NCBI GenBank assembly: GCA_016787445.1 | Contig: JAEUTQ010000075.1 | Location: forward strand, 1-63,477 | Source of the DNA: Bacteroidia bacterium | Lineage (GTDB): Bacteria > Bacteroidota > Bacteroidia > B-17B0 > Aurantibacillaceae | DNA: 63,477 nt | Direction: 5' to 3' | Part shown: positions 34,071 through 42,824 of the stretch, in pieces | Layout: each line of letters starts with the position of its first letter | How positions within the stretch are numbered: the first letter of the stretch is position 1 | Translations under genes and position numbers: made by a program | The notes under the pieces: model-generated | What the model saw: the letters and a program-made list of their open reading frames with translations, nothing else | What the model was told of the DNA's origin: nothing | Database searches by the model: none

Positions 34071-35177
34071 TTACGCAGCTTTCTTCCTTTTCGGCCTTGA
34101 TTTTGGTGGGCTATCTTTTATTAGTGTTTTGTAATCAAGTCTTTTTCCGAAAGACATTGATAAAAGCGAATTGAAAATAGATTGTTCGGATTCATTCCGA
34201 CTATTCCACCTGAAAACAAATTCATCCAAGTACCGGTTGAAATGCTGATTTGAATAATGGAAATACGTCCCATCAATAGTTCGTTTATAGTGATTCCAGA
34301 CGTTTTCTATATTGTTGATGTGGGTTTTACCTTTTACATAAGTTTCTTCGTGGTTTACTGATTTGTGGTCGGCAAATTGTGCTCCAACTTCAGTGTATAC
34401 ACTCGCTTCGTCAGTAAATAAAATTGACTTTGTAGAAACATAGTTAAGTAGTTCTCGAGAAACGTTTTCTTTTGTTAAAGATGACCTATCTCCAAGTTTT
34501 CTTAACACAATTCTGCCGTTTCTTTCAGAAAACCCAACAACTACCCTATGTTTGTCAAATGGTTTTCTTTTGCCTTTGGTTTCCTGCTCTTTCTTTTTTT
34601 GTTCCAACACTTCTTTGGTGGAACCTAATTTTCTGCCTCTTTTAGCCGGAAATCCACGCATAGTTCTTTTCTTCTTTTTGCTTAATCCATAAATTCTTTC
34701 CTGTTCTTCAAAATGCTCCTTTTGCGCTTTTTGTAATCTGGTGTCTCTACTAATGTTTGGACCAACGAATGTTTCATCCGATTCAACTTCACCTTCTAAA
34801 ATAAGATAATTTGCGTCTTTTGAAGATTCTCGCAATCGGTGCATCATAAACCAAACTGTCGGCTGGCGAACGCCAATAAATTTGGCCATTTGATGTGACG
34901 AGACACCTCTTTTGGCATTTGAAAGAAAATACATAGCCAAAAACCACTTAGTTAGTGGAATTTTGCTCCTTTCAAAAATAGTTCCTTGAATTATCGAGAA
35001 TTGCTTTTTGCACTTGGAACATTTATAAATATTCCTGGTTGCAAGATAATAGTTCATATTATTATTCTTGCAGTGATGGCACACTGGCCGACCATTTCAC
35101 TTGTGATGGAATAGATAGTCAATACAATCTTGATTTGTGCTAAATTGCCTATTATGTTGCTCTAAACTGTATTCCAT
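34071..35177 (-). pseudogene. IS1595-family transposase interrupted by an in-frame TGA
   Basis: The full frame starts at ATG 35177 (MEYSLEQHNRQFS...) and runs 26 codons before a TGA at 35097-35099, then continues in the same frame as NGRPVCHHCK and on to the stop at 34071. The family usually has Trp before Asn-Gly here, so TGA looks like a mutated TGG. The downstream part is 337 aa from a GTG at 35084. It keeps a zinc ribbon (CHHC...CSKC) and the ISXO2-like DDE domain (SDETFVGPN, FTDEAS, NIENVWNHYKR) and a basic C-terminus. Reinitiation at the GTG might yield a shortened protein. Otherwise it is inactive. Confidence 0.85.
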
Positions 35178-35226
35178 ATACACTTTTTTTATTTAAACGG
35201 ATTTTTAAGGGATTTGTTACAACAAA

Positions 35227-35253
35227 AAAGAGTCTCCTTATTGGAGACTCTTT
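35227..35253. terminator. Terminator just inside the right IS end
   Basis: Eleven-base-pair stem AAAGAGTCTCC/GGAGACTCTTT with loop TTATT and A/T-rich flanks, seven bases from the right terminal repeat. It mirrors the hairpin at the left end, although the sequence is unrelated. Confidence 0.8.
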
Positions 35254-35259
35254 CGATTA

Positions 35260-35282
35260 GGTGAGTTAAGCGTATTATTCCC
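35260..35282 (-). repeat. IS1595 right terminal inverted repeat
   Basis: Ends GTATTATTCCC on the plus strand and is complementary to 33418-33440 with one mismatch. Confidence 0.88.
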
Positions 35283-35290
35283 GATAATTC
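35283..35290 (+). repeat. Target site duplication, right copy
   Basis: GATAATTC directly after the right terminal repeat, followed by the right arm GGGGCTTTTT of the split terminator. Confidence 0.85.
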
Positions 35291-35303
35291 GGGGCTTTTT
35301 TTT

Positions 35304-35336
35304 GCGGAGACTGAGAGATTATTTAAATGATCTCTC
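35304..35336. repeat. Partial copy of the tRNA-Ser 3' end
   Basis: GCGGAGACTGAGAGATT (35304-35320) is identical to 35470-35486, the acceptor and T-arm end of tRNA-Ser on the minus strand. The copy then diverges but keeps a T-stem-like inverted repeat, GAGAGAT (35313-35319) with ATCTCTC (35330-35336). It may be a decayed tRNA, an attachment-site remnant or a hairpin mimic. Confidence 0.7.
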
Positions 35337-35351
35337 ATAGCCGGAAGTCAA

Positions 35352-35463
35352 AATCAAATTATTCGCTACGCTGATTTTTATTTTCTTACAAGACCATAAA
35401 AGCTAGCTTTTTGGTCTTTCCAGAAAACAAAAAGTCCCGCTATAAGCGGGACATAATTTGATT
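35352..35463. other. Segment bounded by an 11-bp inverted repeat
   Basis: AATCAAATTAT (35352-35362) and its complement ATAATTTGATT (35453-35463) enclose two hairpins: AGACCA/TGGTCT with inner AAAAGC/GCTTTT (35391-35417) and the tRNA terminator. The whole segment lies between the two tRNA-Ser 3' copies. Confidence 0.45.
35424..35452 (-). terminator. Terminator of tRNA-Ser
   Basis: On the minus strand: GTCCCGC/GCGGGAC stem with a 5-base loop (35434-35452), followed by a T-rich tract (the A-run at 35427-35433 on plus). It lies about 20 bases after the tRNA 3' end. Confidence 0.85.
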
Positions 35464-35470
35464 TATTCAG

Positions 35471-35558
35471 CGGAGACTGAGAGATTCGAACTCTCGATAC
35501 GCTTTTGGCGTATACACACTTTCCAGGCGTGCTCCTTCAACCACTCGGACAAGTCTCC
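35471..35558 (-). tRNA. tRNA-Ser(GGA)
   Basis: 88 bases. Acceptor stem GGAGACT/AGTCTCC, D-arm CCGAGTGGTTGAAGG, anticodon loop CTGGAAA with anticodon GGA, a long variable arm (ATACGCCAAAAGCGTAT) as expected for Ser, and T-arm GAGAGTTCGAATCTCTC. Discriminator G; CCA is not encoded. It decodes UCC and UCU. Confidence 0.96.
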
Positions 35559-35606
35559 TGATTAAGGGAGCGCTAAATTAATAGATTTTTATGAATTTAT
35601 GAGAGT

Positions 35607-36179
35607 TTATTTCTCTCCCCATCTATAGGTTTTCTGCTCAATGCCTGCCAAATCCAGAACTCTATCTACTACCGTAGCAGCCAGCTCTTCAAAATTAGTA
35701 GGATTTGAATAAAATGATGGTGAAGCCGGACAAATAATTCCGCCTGCTTCAGTAATTGTTTTCATGTTATTGATATGAATAAGACTTAAGGGCGTATCGC
35801 GCATTACTAAAATTAATTTTCTTCGCTCCTTTAATACAACATCCGCCGCGCGCGTAATTAAATCGTTACTGATTCCTGAAGCAATGCGCGCCATCGTTCC
35901 CATGCTGCATGGCACAACAATCATTACAGTATACTTTGCCGAACCGGATGCGAAAGGCGCGCTAAAATCAGTCTTTGAATAAAAAGTAAATGGATACTTG
36001 TCAAAATCATTTTGCTTTAACTCATGCTTCCAAACTTCCTTCGCGTTATCACTCATTACCACGCCAACAGCTTCTAATTGCTCTTTGTGTTTTGCTAATT
36101 TATCTAACAACACTTTGGCATAAATACTTCCGCTCGCTCCGGTAATGGCGACTACTATTTTAATTTTGGGCTGACTCAC
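35607..36179 (-). CDS. ubiX: Flavin prenyltransferase
   Basis: 190 aa. UbiX attaches a dimethylallyl group to FMN to make prenylated FMN, the cofactor of UbiD-type decarboxylases. N-terminal AITGASGSIYAKVLLDKL, the substrate loop VVPCSMGTMARIASG and C-terminal RDTPLSLIHINNM with IICPASPSFY are characteristic. No ubiD is in the window. The start overlaps the upstream porin-family gene by 20 bases. Confidence 0.93.
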   Translation of the reverse strand: MSQPKIKIVVAITGASGSIYAKVLLDKLAKHKEQLEAVGVVMSDNAKEVWKHELKQNDFDKYPFTFYSKTDFSAPFASGSAKYTVMIVVPCSMGTMARIASGISNDLITRAADVVLKERRKLILVMRDTPLSLIHINNMKTITEAGGIICPASPSFYSNPTNFEELAATVVDRVLDLAGIEQKTYRWGEK

Positions 36180-36819
36180 TTTTCTTCTTTGGCGTTATTT
36201 TATATGTAAACAACATTTGCAACACATTGTTGTAATATCCCTTATTGAAAGTTCTTGCTAATATATTATTATAATAAGGTGCGAAGTTTCCTCCAAACGG
36301 ACGCGTGGTCATAAAGGAATTACTGCATCTTAACTCAAAGGCGAGCTTCGGCATAATATTCATACCCATACCAACATTGACGCTGTAATCATATTTTTGA
36401 AAAGGAAACATACCTGTTAGGTTACCGATTTCACTTTCTTCAACATAATTAATCAGATAAGCAAAAGCACCACCTATTGTTAAGAACACTCTTTTAGTGT
36501 TATACTTTAGCATTAATGGCACTTCTACATAATTTAAGTTCACATAATAAAAACGATAATCAAATTTTTCAGGGTTTTGATTTCGGCGTGAACCTTTTTG
36601 AATAAATGTAATTCCGAAATCGGCATCCAACACTTTATTTAATTTGGCTTCAATCATCAAGCCACCCATAAATCCTAATTTATTATAGCCTGCATAATTA
36701 TCTCCATGAATTTGACTGGCCGTTAAACCTAAGGCCGGCATCAAAGCAAATTTTTGCTCCTGTGCCTTTAGGACTGAAAAGGCTATGCAAAGGATTATTA
36801 TGAGGGTCCTGGCTTTCAA
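36160..36819 (-). CDS. Outer-membrane beta-barrel protein (PorT/OmpA-barrel type)
   Basis: 219 aa. Signal peptide (about 1-19, SVLKAQ), then alternating amphipathic strands typical of an eight-stranded barrel (outer membrane protein beta-barrel domain): LMPALGLTASQI..., GFMGGLMIEAKL, FGITFIQKG, and later VEVPLMLKYNT. PorT-like proteins are common in Bacteroidota; a specific role is not evident. It lies upstream of ubiX, overlapping by 20 bases. Confidence 0.8.
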   Translation of the reverse strand: MKARTLIIILCIAFSVLKAQEQKFALMPALGLTASQIHGDNYAGYNKLGFMGGLMIEAKLNKVLDADFGITFIQKGSRRNQNPEKFDYRFYYVNLNYVEVPLMLKYNTKRVFLTIGGAFAYLINYVEESEIGNLTGMFPFQKYDYSVNVGMGMNIMPKLAFELRCSNSFMTTRPFGGNFAPYYNNILARTFNKGYYNNVLQMLFTYKITPKKKSESAQN

Positions 36820-36943
36820 CTAAAAATCTGATAATCACTCAAATTTACTACTTTTTAGACTTTTTTCTTAAATTAGATTAAACCTTCAACAGTTCCTATC
36901 GTCAAAAGTTCAAATTCGTTAAAACAACAAAAAAATATACGTT

Positions 36944-37900
36944 ATGAAAACAAGAAAATTAGTATTTGGATTAACAGCCTTTATTTTAGCAGGATCGCTA
37001 ACATTAACGAGCTGTAAGAAAAAACAAAAAGAGGAAGAAGAAGAACCGGATACCGAACAAGGTACCATTAGCGACAATAACTTAGCTGAAAGCTTCATGA
37101 ATGATGTGGCAGCTATGGGTTCTCAGGCTTCTGAAAACACTACCCTTACCACATACAAACAAGGCTTTAATGGCGTTGTTTCTGTTCCGATGGAGCCAAA
37201 CAGTTTAATGGCTGCAGCTTGCGCTACTTTGAGCTTTAACACAGGAGCAAAGACGTTTACAGTTGATTTTGGTGCAGGATGTTTATGTGCTGATAACAGA
37301 ACGCGTTCAGGACAATTGTATTTTGATTATTCAATGTCTACAAATACTATAACGCCGATTTACTACCGTACACCTGGCTTTAAAATGTCTATTACATCTA
37401 ATAACTACGTGGTGGATAATTATACCGTTAATATTTCAAATAAAACCATTGAAAACACCACACCGATGAGTATTCCAACCGGTACAAATCCTGGCACTAA
37501 TTTAACCTGGAGCGTAAGCGCAAATGTGAGCATTATTAAACCAAGCAATGGCGGAACTGTTACCTGGAATTGTACCCGCACAAAAGAATTATTAAACACT
37601 AATGATCCTAATTGCTATAAAGGTCAGGCCTTCCCTATCGACTGGACAAAAGCTAAAGTTCGCTTAAACGGTAGCGCAAGTGGTATGACTGCAGGTGGCG
37701 AAAATTATACAGCTACAATTACTAATCTGGTTCGTGATTTTGGCGGTTGCAAAATTGGAAATATGTACCCTTTCATTTCAGGAAATTTAGATTTCACGCC
37801 TGGAACCCGTCCTACCCGTTACATCAATTACGGTTCAGGAACCTGTGATAGAAACGCAACGGTAACCATTAAAGGCATCACTTACTCTTTCAACTTCTAA
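36944..37900 (+). CDS. Lipoprotein, paralogue of the gene at 10302
   Basis: 318 aa. Lipobox LTSC (about 20-23) followed by an acidic KKKQKEEEEEPD linker. The body matches the 348-aa lipoprotein at 10302 in several ordered blocks: RSGQLYFDY, YYRTPGF, VVDNYTVNISN, ENTTP, and C-terminal VTIKGITYSF. One clear difference is a Cys-rich region (GAGCLCADN, GGCK, GTCDRN), absent from the other copy. Unknown function, envelope location, monocistronic. Confidence 0.75.
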   Translation: MKTRKLVFGLTAFILAGSLTLTSCKKKQKEEEEEPDTEQGTISDNNLAESFMNDVAAMGSQASENTTLTTYKQGFNGVVSVPMEPNSLMAAACATLSFNTGAKTFTVDFGAGCLCADNRTRSGQLYFDYSMSTNTITPIYYRTPGFKMSITSNNYVVDNYTVNISNKTIENTTPMSIPTGTNPGTNLTWSVSANVSIIKPSNGGTVTWNCTRTKELLNTNDPNCYKGQAFPIDWTKAKVRLNGSASGMTAGGENYTATITNLVRDFGGCKIGNMYPFISGNLDFTPGTRPTRYINYGSGTCDRNATVTIKGITYSFNF

Positions 37901-37919
37901 TTTTCATAATTAAATAAAT

Positions 37920-37954
37920 AAAAAGCCCCGAGGTTTTTACTCGGGGCTTTTTTT
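37920..37954. terminator. Bidirectional terminator
   Basis: Stem AAAAGCCCCGAG/CTCGGGGCTTTT with loop GTTTTTA between two convergent genes. The first stop codon of the minus-strand gene lies at its right edge. Confidence 0.9.
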
Positions 37955-39779
37955 ATTGCTTCACTAATTTCTGAGTTCCGTAAACCACTTTATCCGAGAA
38001 TATCTTCAGGAAATAAATGCCCGAAGGAAGTGGATTCAATGTAAATGAAAAGCGTTGCTTGCCCGGTTTAATGTATTCACTTAATAAAGTTTTCACTTCT
38101 TTACACTGCACATCGAACAATTTGAAATGAATGGTCTCCGCATTTTTGTTTTCAAACTCCACACTAATTAAATTCTCAAATGGGTTTGGAAATACAGACG
38201 CATTCTCGTTTTCTTTTACTTCATTTATTCCGGTGATGGCATTCAAACCAATCTCAGCAATCCAGGTAGCATGTCTTCTTGCAGAAGTACCAACTAATTG
38301 TCCGTAATAACCACTCATCCACACCTTCCCTGTTTCGTTATATTTTCTTTGTGAACCTGAATAATCGCCCCAGCGTTCAAGCGTGGCTGATAATACATCG
38401 ACATACGTTGTTCCGTTTTTGATTCCTAATACGGCTGAATAATTTCCGGCCGCATCCGATTTCATAGCCGAACATCCTGCACTAACGGTTGGCGCACAAT
38501 GGTTGAAGCTAATAATGGATGTATGATCGGTAGATGATGAACCTACATAAGAAATATTCGGGTAACCAAAATCCATTACCGGATGTCCCAGAATATTTCC
38601 GGTAACCGTTGGCGTAGTTGTTGCATAACCATCAATCACGCCATGATATACCGCACAAAAATTGGTAGCGGGGTCTTTTGTATTATGTACATATTGAATT
38701 TTATTATTTTCGATAAAAGCGCCTAACACCCTGGCATCATTGGTTGCAAATAAATGCGGAAGCGTTTGACGCGCATCCGGTGGCATTGTATAAGGAACGC
38801 TCGCGTTTGTTAACTTAACCGTAAGTGTTTGACCGGGTGCATTAGCTGTATCTGAAACATCGATGACAAAAACAGAATCGCAGTTCACACCAAAATTTTT
38901 ATTACTTAAAAAATATTGTTGTGGTCCATATAAAGTACTTCCGCCTTTAACCGGACAAATATTTCGGATGTTTTTACCTGCATACTGAATGTTATTATGC
39001 AATTGCGTTGTTAAAGGTTGTCCGGCATAACCATTGGCTTTGTTTATTTGCCAAATAACGGTTTCATTGAAACTGGTTTGCCAGGTACCACCCGGATTTA
39101 AAAGATTAATAGTTAGAAATAATTCCTTTTGCGAAAACGAAATCATAGGGTAATCCGACCATAAATTATTATTGAAAGGATTGCCCGGAATCATGTAAAA
39201 ATTCCAGTTACCCTTTGGATCGTTTGTTTGAGAGAAAGCCACTACGATAGTACTCGTTGCAGGCGTGAAACCGTTTAAAAACACCAATGCAAATCTGTCT
39301 GCAATTGGATCATAGGCTACTTTAGGATCGAAAGCTTGCGAAAAAGTTCCTAAGGGTGTTGAGAAAGCCGAAAGCGAAACGACACCTTTTGAAGAATCTA
39401 CCACACAATCGTGAAAATAAATAAGTGTATTAGAAACAGAAACGATCTTACAGTTATTGGAAACAGCGATATCATTGTCGTTAGGTGTTGAATTACCAAA
39501 AGGATTTCCTAAAAAATTCTTTCCTAAAAAAATCGGACTCAAAGTACCGCTGGGTGAAGCAATTTTTGCATTCGATGGTGCATTTAAATTCATCTTCGAT
39601 TTATCAGGAATACCTCCCGGCACAGGTTTTTCAATGCATTGAAGCGCCGTAAAATAATCTTCCTTTACATCAGAAAAATTAATGGTTGCCTTTTTAGGGA
39701 TAATAAAATTAGTGCTATTACTTTGTGCTGATAATCCAACAGGAAATAAAAACAAAGCCAAATAGTAAATCGCTTTCAT
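37953..39779 (-). CDS. T9SS type A sorting-domain secreted protein
   Basis: 608 aa. Signal peptide (1-18, GLSAQ), a large beta-rich central part (about 60-510) with motifs such as GNPFGNSTPNDNDIAVS and DPIADRFALVFLNGF found in Bacteroidota surface beta-propeller-like proteins, and a C-terminal T9SS domain (about 530-608: SVFPNPFENLISVEF..., LPSGIYFLKIFSDKV, ending KLVKQ). Exported through Sec then the type IX system and probably anchored or released at the surface. No enzyme motif is visible. Confidence 0.85.
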   Translation of the reverse strand: MKAIYYLALFLFPVGLSAQSNSTNFIIPKKATINFSDVKEDYFTALQCIEKPVPGGIPDKSKMNLNAPSNAKIASPSGTLSPIFLGKNFLGNPFGNSTPNDNDIAVSNNCKIVSVSNTLIYFHDCVVDSSKGVVSLSAFSTPLGTFSQAFDPKVAYDPIADRFALVFLNGFTPATSTIVVAFSQTNDPKGNWNFYMIPGNPFNNNLWSDYPMISFSQKELFLTINLLNPGGTWQTSFNETVIWQINKANGYAGQPLTTQLHNNIQYAGKNIRNICPVKGGSTLYGPQQYFLSNKNFGVNCDSVFVIDVSDTANAPGQTLTVKLTNASVPYTMPPDARQTLPHLFATNDARVLGAFIENNKIQYVHNTKDPATNFCAVYHGVIDGYATTTPTVTGNILGHPVMDFGYPNISYVGSSSTDHTSIISFNHCAPTVSAGCSAMKSDAAGNYSAVLGIKNGTTYVDVLSATLERWGDYSGSQRKYNETGKVWMSGYYGQLVGTSARRHATWIAEIGLNAITGINEVKENENASVFPNPFENLISVEFENKNAETIHFKLFDVQCKEVKTLLSEYIKPGKQRFSFTLNPLPSGIYFLKIFSDKVVYGTQKLVKQ

Positions 39780-39822
39780 GTGATAGGTTTTATGTAACTA
39801 AGATATAAAAAAGCAAGTAAAA

Positions 39823-40680
39823 TCAAAACTTCACTTCGCAGCCGGGTAACATGGCGCGAATTTCTTCGATATATTCCTTACTCATAGGATTGCCGCGTAA
39901 ATCAAGCAAAGCTAAATTCTCCATCTGACTAATGGAAGAAGGAAGTTTAGTGAGCTGATTATTTCTTAATGAAATAACTCTCAGTTTCTTTGCTTTGTAT
40001 ATGGTAACAGGAATAGACGTAATAGGATTATTTTCTAAAATTAAAATTTCTAAGTTGGGTAAACGCTCAAAATGTCCGGATACAAAATGTGTATTTGTTT
40101 TGGCCAGGTATAAAAACTTGAGCGATTGAACACGGAAAATTTGACGCGGAAAACTATCCATAATGCAGTTCTCCACTTGAAAATCTTCGAGGTATTTTAA
40201 ATACTTTAAAGTTTCTGGAAGCTTTAAGGTGTCTTCTGTATCGGTGAATTTAATGGTTTTGAGTTTTGAATTATAAGCGATACTTGCAGGGATGCTATCC
40301 ATTTTGGTATGACTTAATTCTAAATGATACAGATTCACTAATTTTTTAAAATCGGCCGGTAATCCGGTAAAGGGATTATTATAACTGGCGAAATAAATTA
40401 AGTTATATAAATCGCCGATATTCTTCGGGAAATCAGTCACCATGTTTCCGCTAAGCTTTAGTACTTGCAAATCTTTAAGCGTACTTAGTTTTTCGTAGGA
40501 TTTTGGATCAAGCGTTTTGTAACTCAAATCCATTTTATACACACCGGCATTAATCTTGAGCGCTTCTTTTAAATCTGTATAAACACGACTTCCAAGCGGA
40601 CCGTATTTATCAAATTCGTTTTGTGAGAATAATATTCCGCACAGAAATAAGAAAAACAGATTTAATTTGAACCTCATCAT
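39823..40680 (-). CDS. Secreted leucine-rich repeat protein
   Basis: 285 aa. Signal peptide (about 1-19, GILFSQ) and about eight leucine-rich repeats (about 60-265) with cores such as LKDLQVLKLSGNMVTDFP, LPNLEILILENNPITSIP and MENLALLDLRGNPMS. A protein-protein interaction module, periplasmic or outer surface. It lies upstream of the T9SS cargo gene by 43 bases on the same strand, so the two may be co-expressed. No T9SS tail is present. Confidence 0.82.
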   Translation of the reverse strand: MMRFKLNLFFLFLCGILFSQNEFDKYGPLGSRVYTDLKEALKINAGVYKMDLSYKTLDPKSYEKLSTLKDLQVLKLSGNMVTDFPKNIGDLYNLIYFASYNNPFTGLPADFKKLVNLYHLELSHTKMDSIPASIAYNSKLKTIKFTDTEDTLKLPETLKYLKYLEDFQVENCIMDSFPRQIFRVQSLKFLYLAKTNTHFVSGHFERLPNLEILILENNPITSIPVTIYKAKKLRVISLRNNQLTKLPSSISQMENLALLDLRGNPMSKEYIEEIRAMLPGCEVKF

Positions 40681-40829
40681 ATTCTTATCACTAAAATACT
40701 TTAATATTTGTGTTTAATCCTCTCTCCCATCCAAATTAATTAAATGTTTTATTAACAAACCCAACCCTTTACCTCTTTATTCGTACATGTTATTAGTTTA
40801 TTAATATATTTACATTCAAATCTCTTAAA

Positions 40830-41897
40830 ATGAAAAAACTTTTACCCGCTCTTTTTACCCTATTAACAGGGGCACTTTTCGCTCAATCGCCCATAACATT
40901 AAGTAATTCCAACATGCCGGGATCAAACGACACCTTGCGTTATAGTAATGCCGCGTTAAATTCGGTGGGAAATTACACGCAAACCGGAACTAATTTTAAC
41001 TGGAACTTCATGAGTTTAGTACCGGTGAGTCAGGGAAGACGTGATTACAAAAGTGCTTTCAGTACACCTTATGCTTTTTTCTTTCTTGGTCTAAACGAGT
41101 ATGGTGAGAAAGTGAATGACACAATTAATTTAGGCGTAGTTACATTAACTGACGTTTATAATTTTTACAAGAAATCTACTTCTCCTAACGCTTACATTGT
41201 AGATGGAATGGGAATGAAAATAAGCGGAGTGCCTGTACCCTCTTATTTTTCCGATAAAGATGAGTTGTATATGTTTCCGATGACCTACCCAAAATACGAC
41301 AGTACAACTTTTAAATTCTCGACACCAAGCACCACATTAATGCCGATTGTTTATTCAAAATCAGGTTATCGTGTTACGAAAGTTGATGGTTGGGGAAGCA
41401 TTACAACACCGTACGGTACTGCCAATTGTTTACGAATTGTGACAACGCAGTATTCAAAAGACACCATGAAAACTTCTTTACTTCCTTTTCCGATTGGTTT
41501 TAATAATTACCAAAGAAGCTACCAATGGCTAACAACTACTTCAAAGATTCCTTATTTAGAAGTTAACGGCACATTAGTTGGAAATAATTTCACTGTAACA
41601 CAAGTTCGTTACCGTGACAGCTATAAGTTTTTAGCTGGTGTAGAAGAAAATGAAGAGAATGGATTGGTGGATTTCTATCCGAATCCAGTGAATGATAAAT
41701 TATTCCTCAACTTCAAAAAAGGAAACGCTTATACTATAGAGATTTTTGATTTAAATGGTAAATTATTGGTTCAGGAAAAACTCACCGCTACTGATAGTTC
41801 AAATGCTATAAACGTGAACGAATTAGCACAAGGAGTTTATACAGTTCGTGTATTAAATAACGAAACAGCGAACGTGTTTAAGTTTATAAAGCAATAA
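40830..41897 (+). CDS. T9SS type A sorting-domain protein
   Basis: 355 aa. Signal peptide (1-19, GALFAQ), an unrecognised beta-rich N-terminal part of about 250 residues, then the T9SS C-terminal domain (about 275-355: LVDFYPNPVNDKLFLNF, IEIFDLNGKLLV, LAQGVYTVRVLN, ending FKFIKQ). Exported cargo with unknown activity. Its stop codon abuts the stop codon of the converging HMG-CoA lyase gene with no base between. Confidence 0.83.
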   Translation: MKKLLPALFTLLTGALFAQSPITLSNSNMPGSNDTLRYSNAALNSVGNYTQTGTNFNWNFMSLVPVSQGRRDYKSAFSTPYAFFFLGLNEYGEKVNDTINLGVVTLTDVYNFYKKSTSPNAYIVDGMGMKISGVPVPSYFSDKDELYMFPMTYPKYDSTTFKFSTPSTTLMPIVYSKSGYRVTKVDGWGSITTPYGTANCLRIVTTQYSKDTMKTSLLPFPIGFNNYQRSYQWLTTTSKIPYLEVNGTLVGNNFTVTQVRYRDSYKFLAGVEENEENGLVDFYPNPVNDKLFLNFKKGNAYTIEIFDLNGKLLVQEKLTATDSSNAINVNELAQGVYTVRVLNNETANVFKFIKQ

Positions 41898-42752
41898 TTA
41901 ATGATAGTTATTGAAAATCTTCCAACTTAGCTCGTAAGATTTTAATAATTCAGAGGTATTCAGGTATAACTGGATACCTTTTTTATTGGTAAAGGCTTCT
42001 AAATCTTCAGTCGCCATATTGCCTGTTAAATCATCTTTCGCCATCGGGCATCCACCGAAGCCATGAATAGCTACATCAAAACTCTGACAACCGCTGTTGT
42101 AGGCAGCTTCAATTTTTTCGCTGGCCGTGTCGCGTGTTGAATGTAAATGCGCGCCAATTTGTACGCCTTTAAATTCAGGAATGATATTTGAAAACAAGTA
42201 ATTAATAGAATCAGGCGTAGAACAACCAATCGTGTCAGATAATGCAATTATTTTTATGCCCATATCCGCCATTTTTTTTGTCCATTTAATCACGATATCA
42301 GAATTCCAATCATCGCCATAAGGATTTCCGAAAGCCATGGAAATATAAACCACCAATTGCTTATTGTGTTTCAAACATAGATTTTGAATTTCTTCAACGC
42401 GTAATAATGATTCGGCAATAGAAGAATTGGTATTACGTTGCTGAAATGTTTCTGAAATGGAAAACGGGAAGCCCAAATAGGTAATTTCATCATACATTAC
42501 AGCGTCTTGCGCACCGCGGGCATTGGCAATAATGGCTAATAATTTTGATTTGGTTGAACTCAAATCCAAACGTTTTAATACTTCCGGTGTATCCTGCATC
42601 TGCGGAATAGCCTTTGGAGAAACGAAACTTCCAAAATCAATGGTATCAAATCCAACTTTTAAAAGCTGATTAATGTATTCGGCTTTTAATTCAGTTGGAA
42701 TCATTGTTTTGATACCTTGCATGGCATCGCGCGGACATTCTGTAATTTTCAT
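41898..42752 (-). CDS. Hydroxymethylglutaryl-CoA lyase
   Basis: 284 aa. A DRE-TIM metallolyase (HMGL-like) that splits HMG-CoA into acetoacetate and acetyl-CoA, the last step of leucine degradation. N-terminal ITECPRDAMQG replaces the common EV.PRDG.Q, the barrel runs to about 260, and the signature GCPMAKDDLTGN (about 231-242) with its catalytic Cys is the HMG-CoA lyase hallmark. Metal ligand motif AHLHSTRDTA is present. The rest of the leucine pathway is not in the window. Confidence 0.88.
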   Translation of the reverse strand: MKITECPRDAMQGIKTMIPTELKAEYINQLLKVGFDTIDFGSFVSPKAIPQMQDTPEVLKRLDLSSTKSKLLAIIANARGAQDAVMYDEITYLGFPFSISETFQQRNTNSSIAESLLRVEEIQNLCLKHNKQLVVYISMAFGNPYGDDWNSDIVIKWTKKMADMGIKIIALSDTIGCSTPDSINYLFSNIIPEFKGVQIGAHLHSTRDTASEKIEAAYNSGCQSFDVAIHGFGGCPMAKDDLTGNMATEDLEAFTNKKGIQLYLNTSELLKSYELSWKIFNNYH

Positions 42753-42824
42753 GTGTAGTATTTTTTTATTGTCACATGTTATTCGCCATAAACTCTTAGA
42801 CTCATAAGAAATTTACGGCTCATT

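Larger units (their letters stand above)
33418..35282. mobile_element. IS1595-family insertion sequence with passenger ORFs
   Basis: 1865 bp. Its 23-bp terminal inverted repeats (33418-33440 and 35260-35282) match at 22 of 23 positions and begin with GGG. They are flanked by the 8-base direct repeat GATAATTC. It contains an ISXO2-like DDE transposase (minus strand, with a nonsense codon), a 68-aa ORF after it and a convergent 116-aa ORF. A hairpin terminator lies just inside each end. The target was the loop of an intrinsic terminator. Sharp ends and an intact duplication suggest a recent insertion. Confidence 0.92.
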
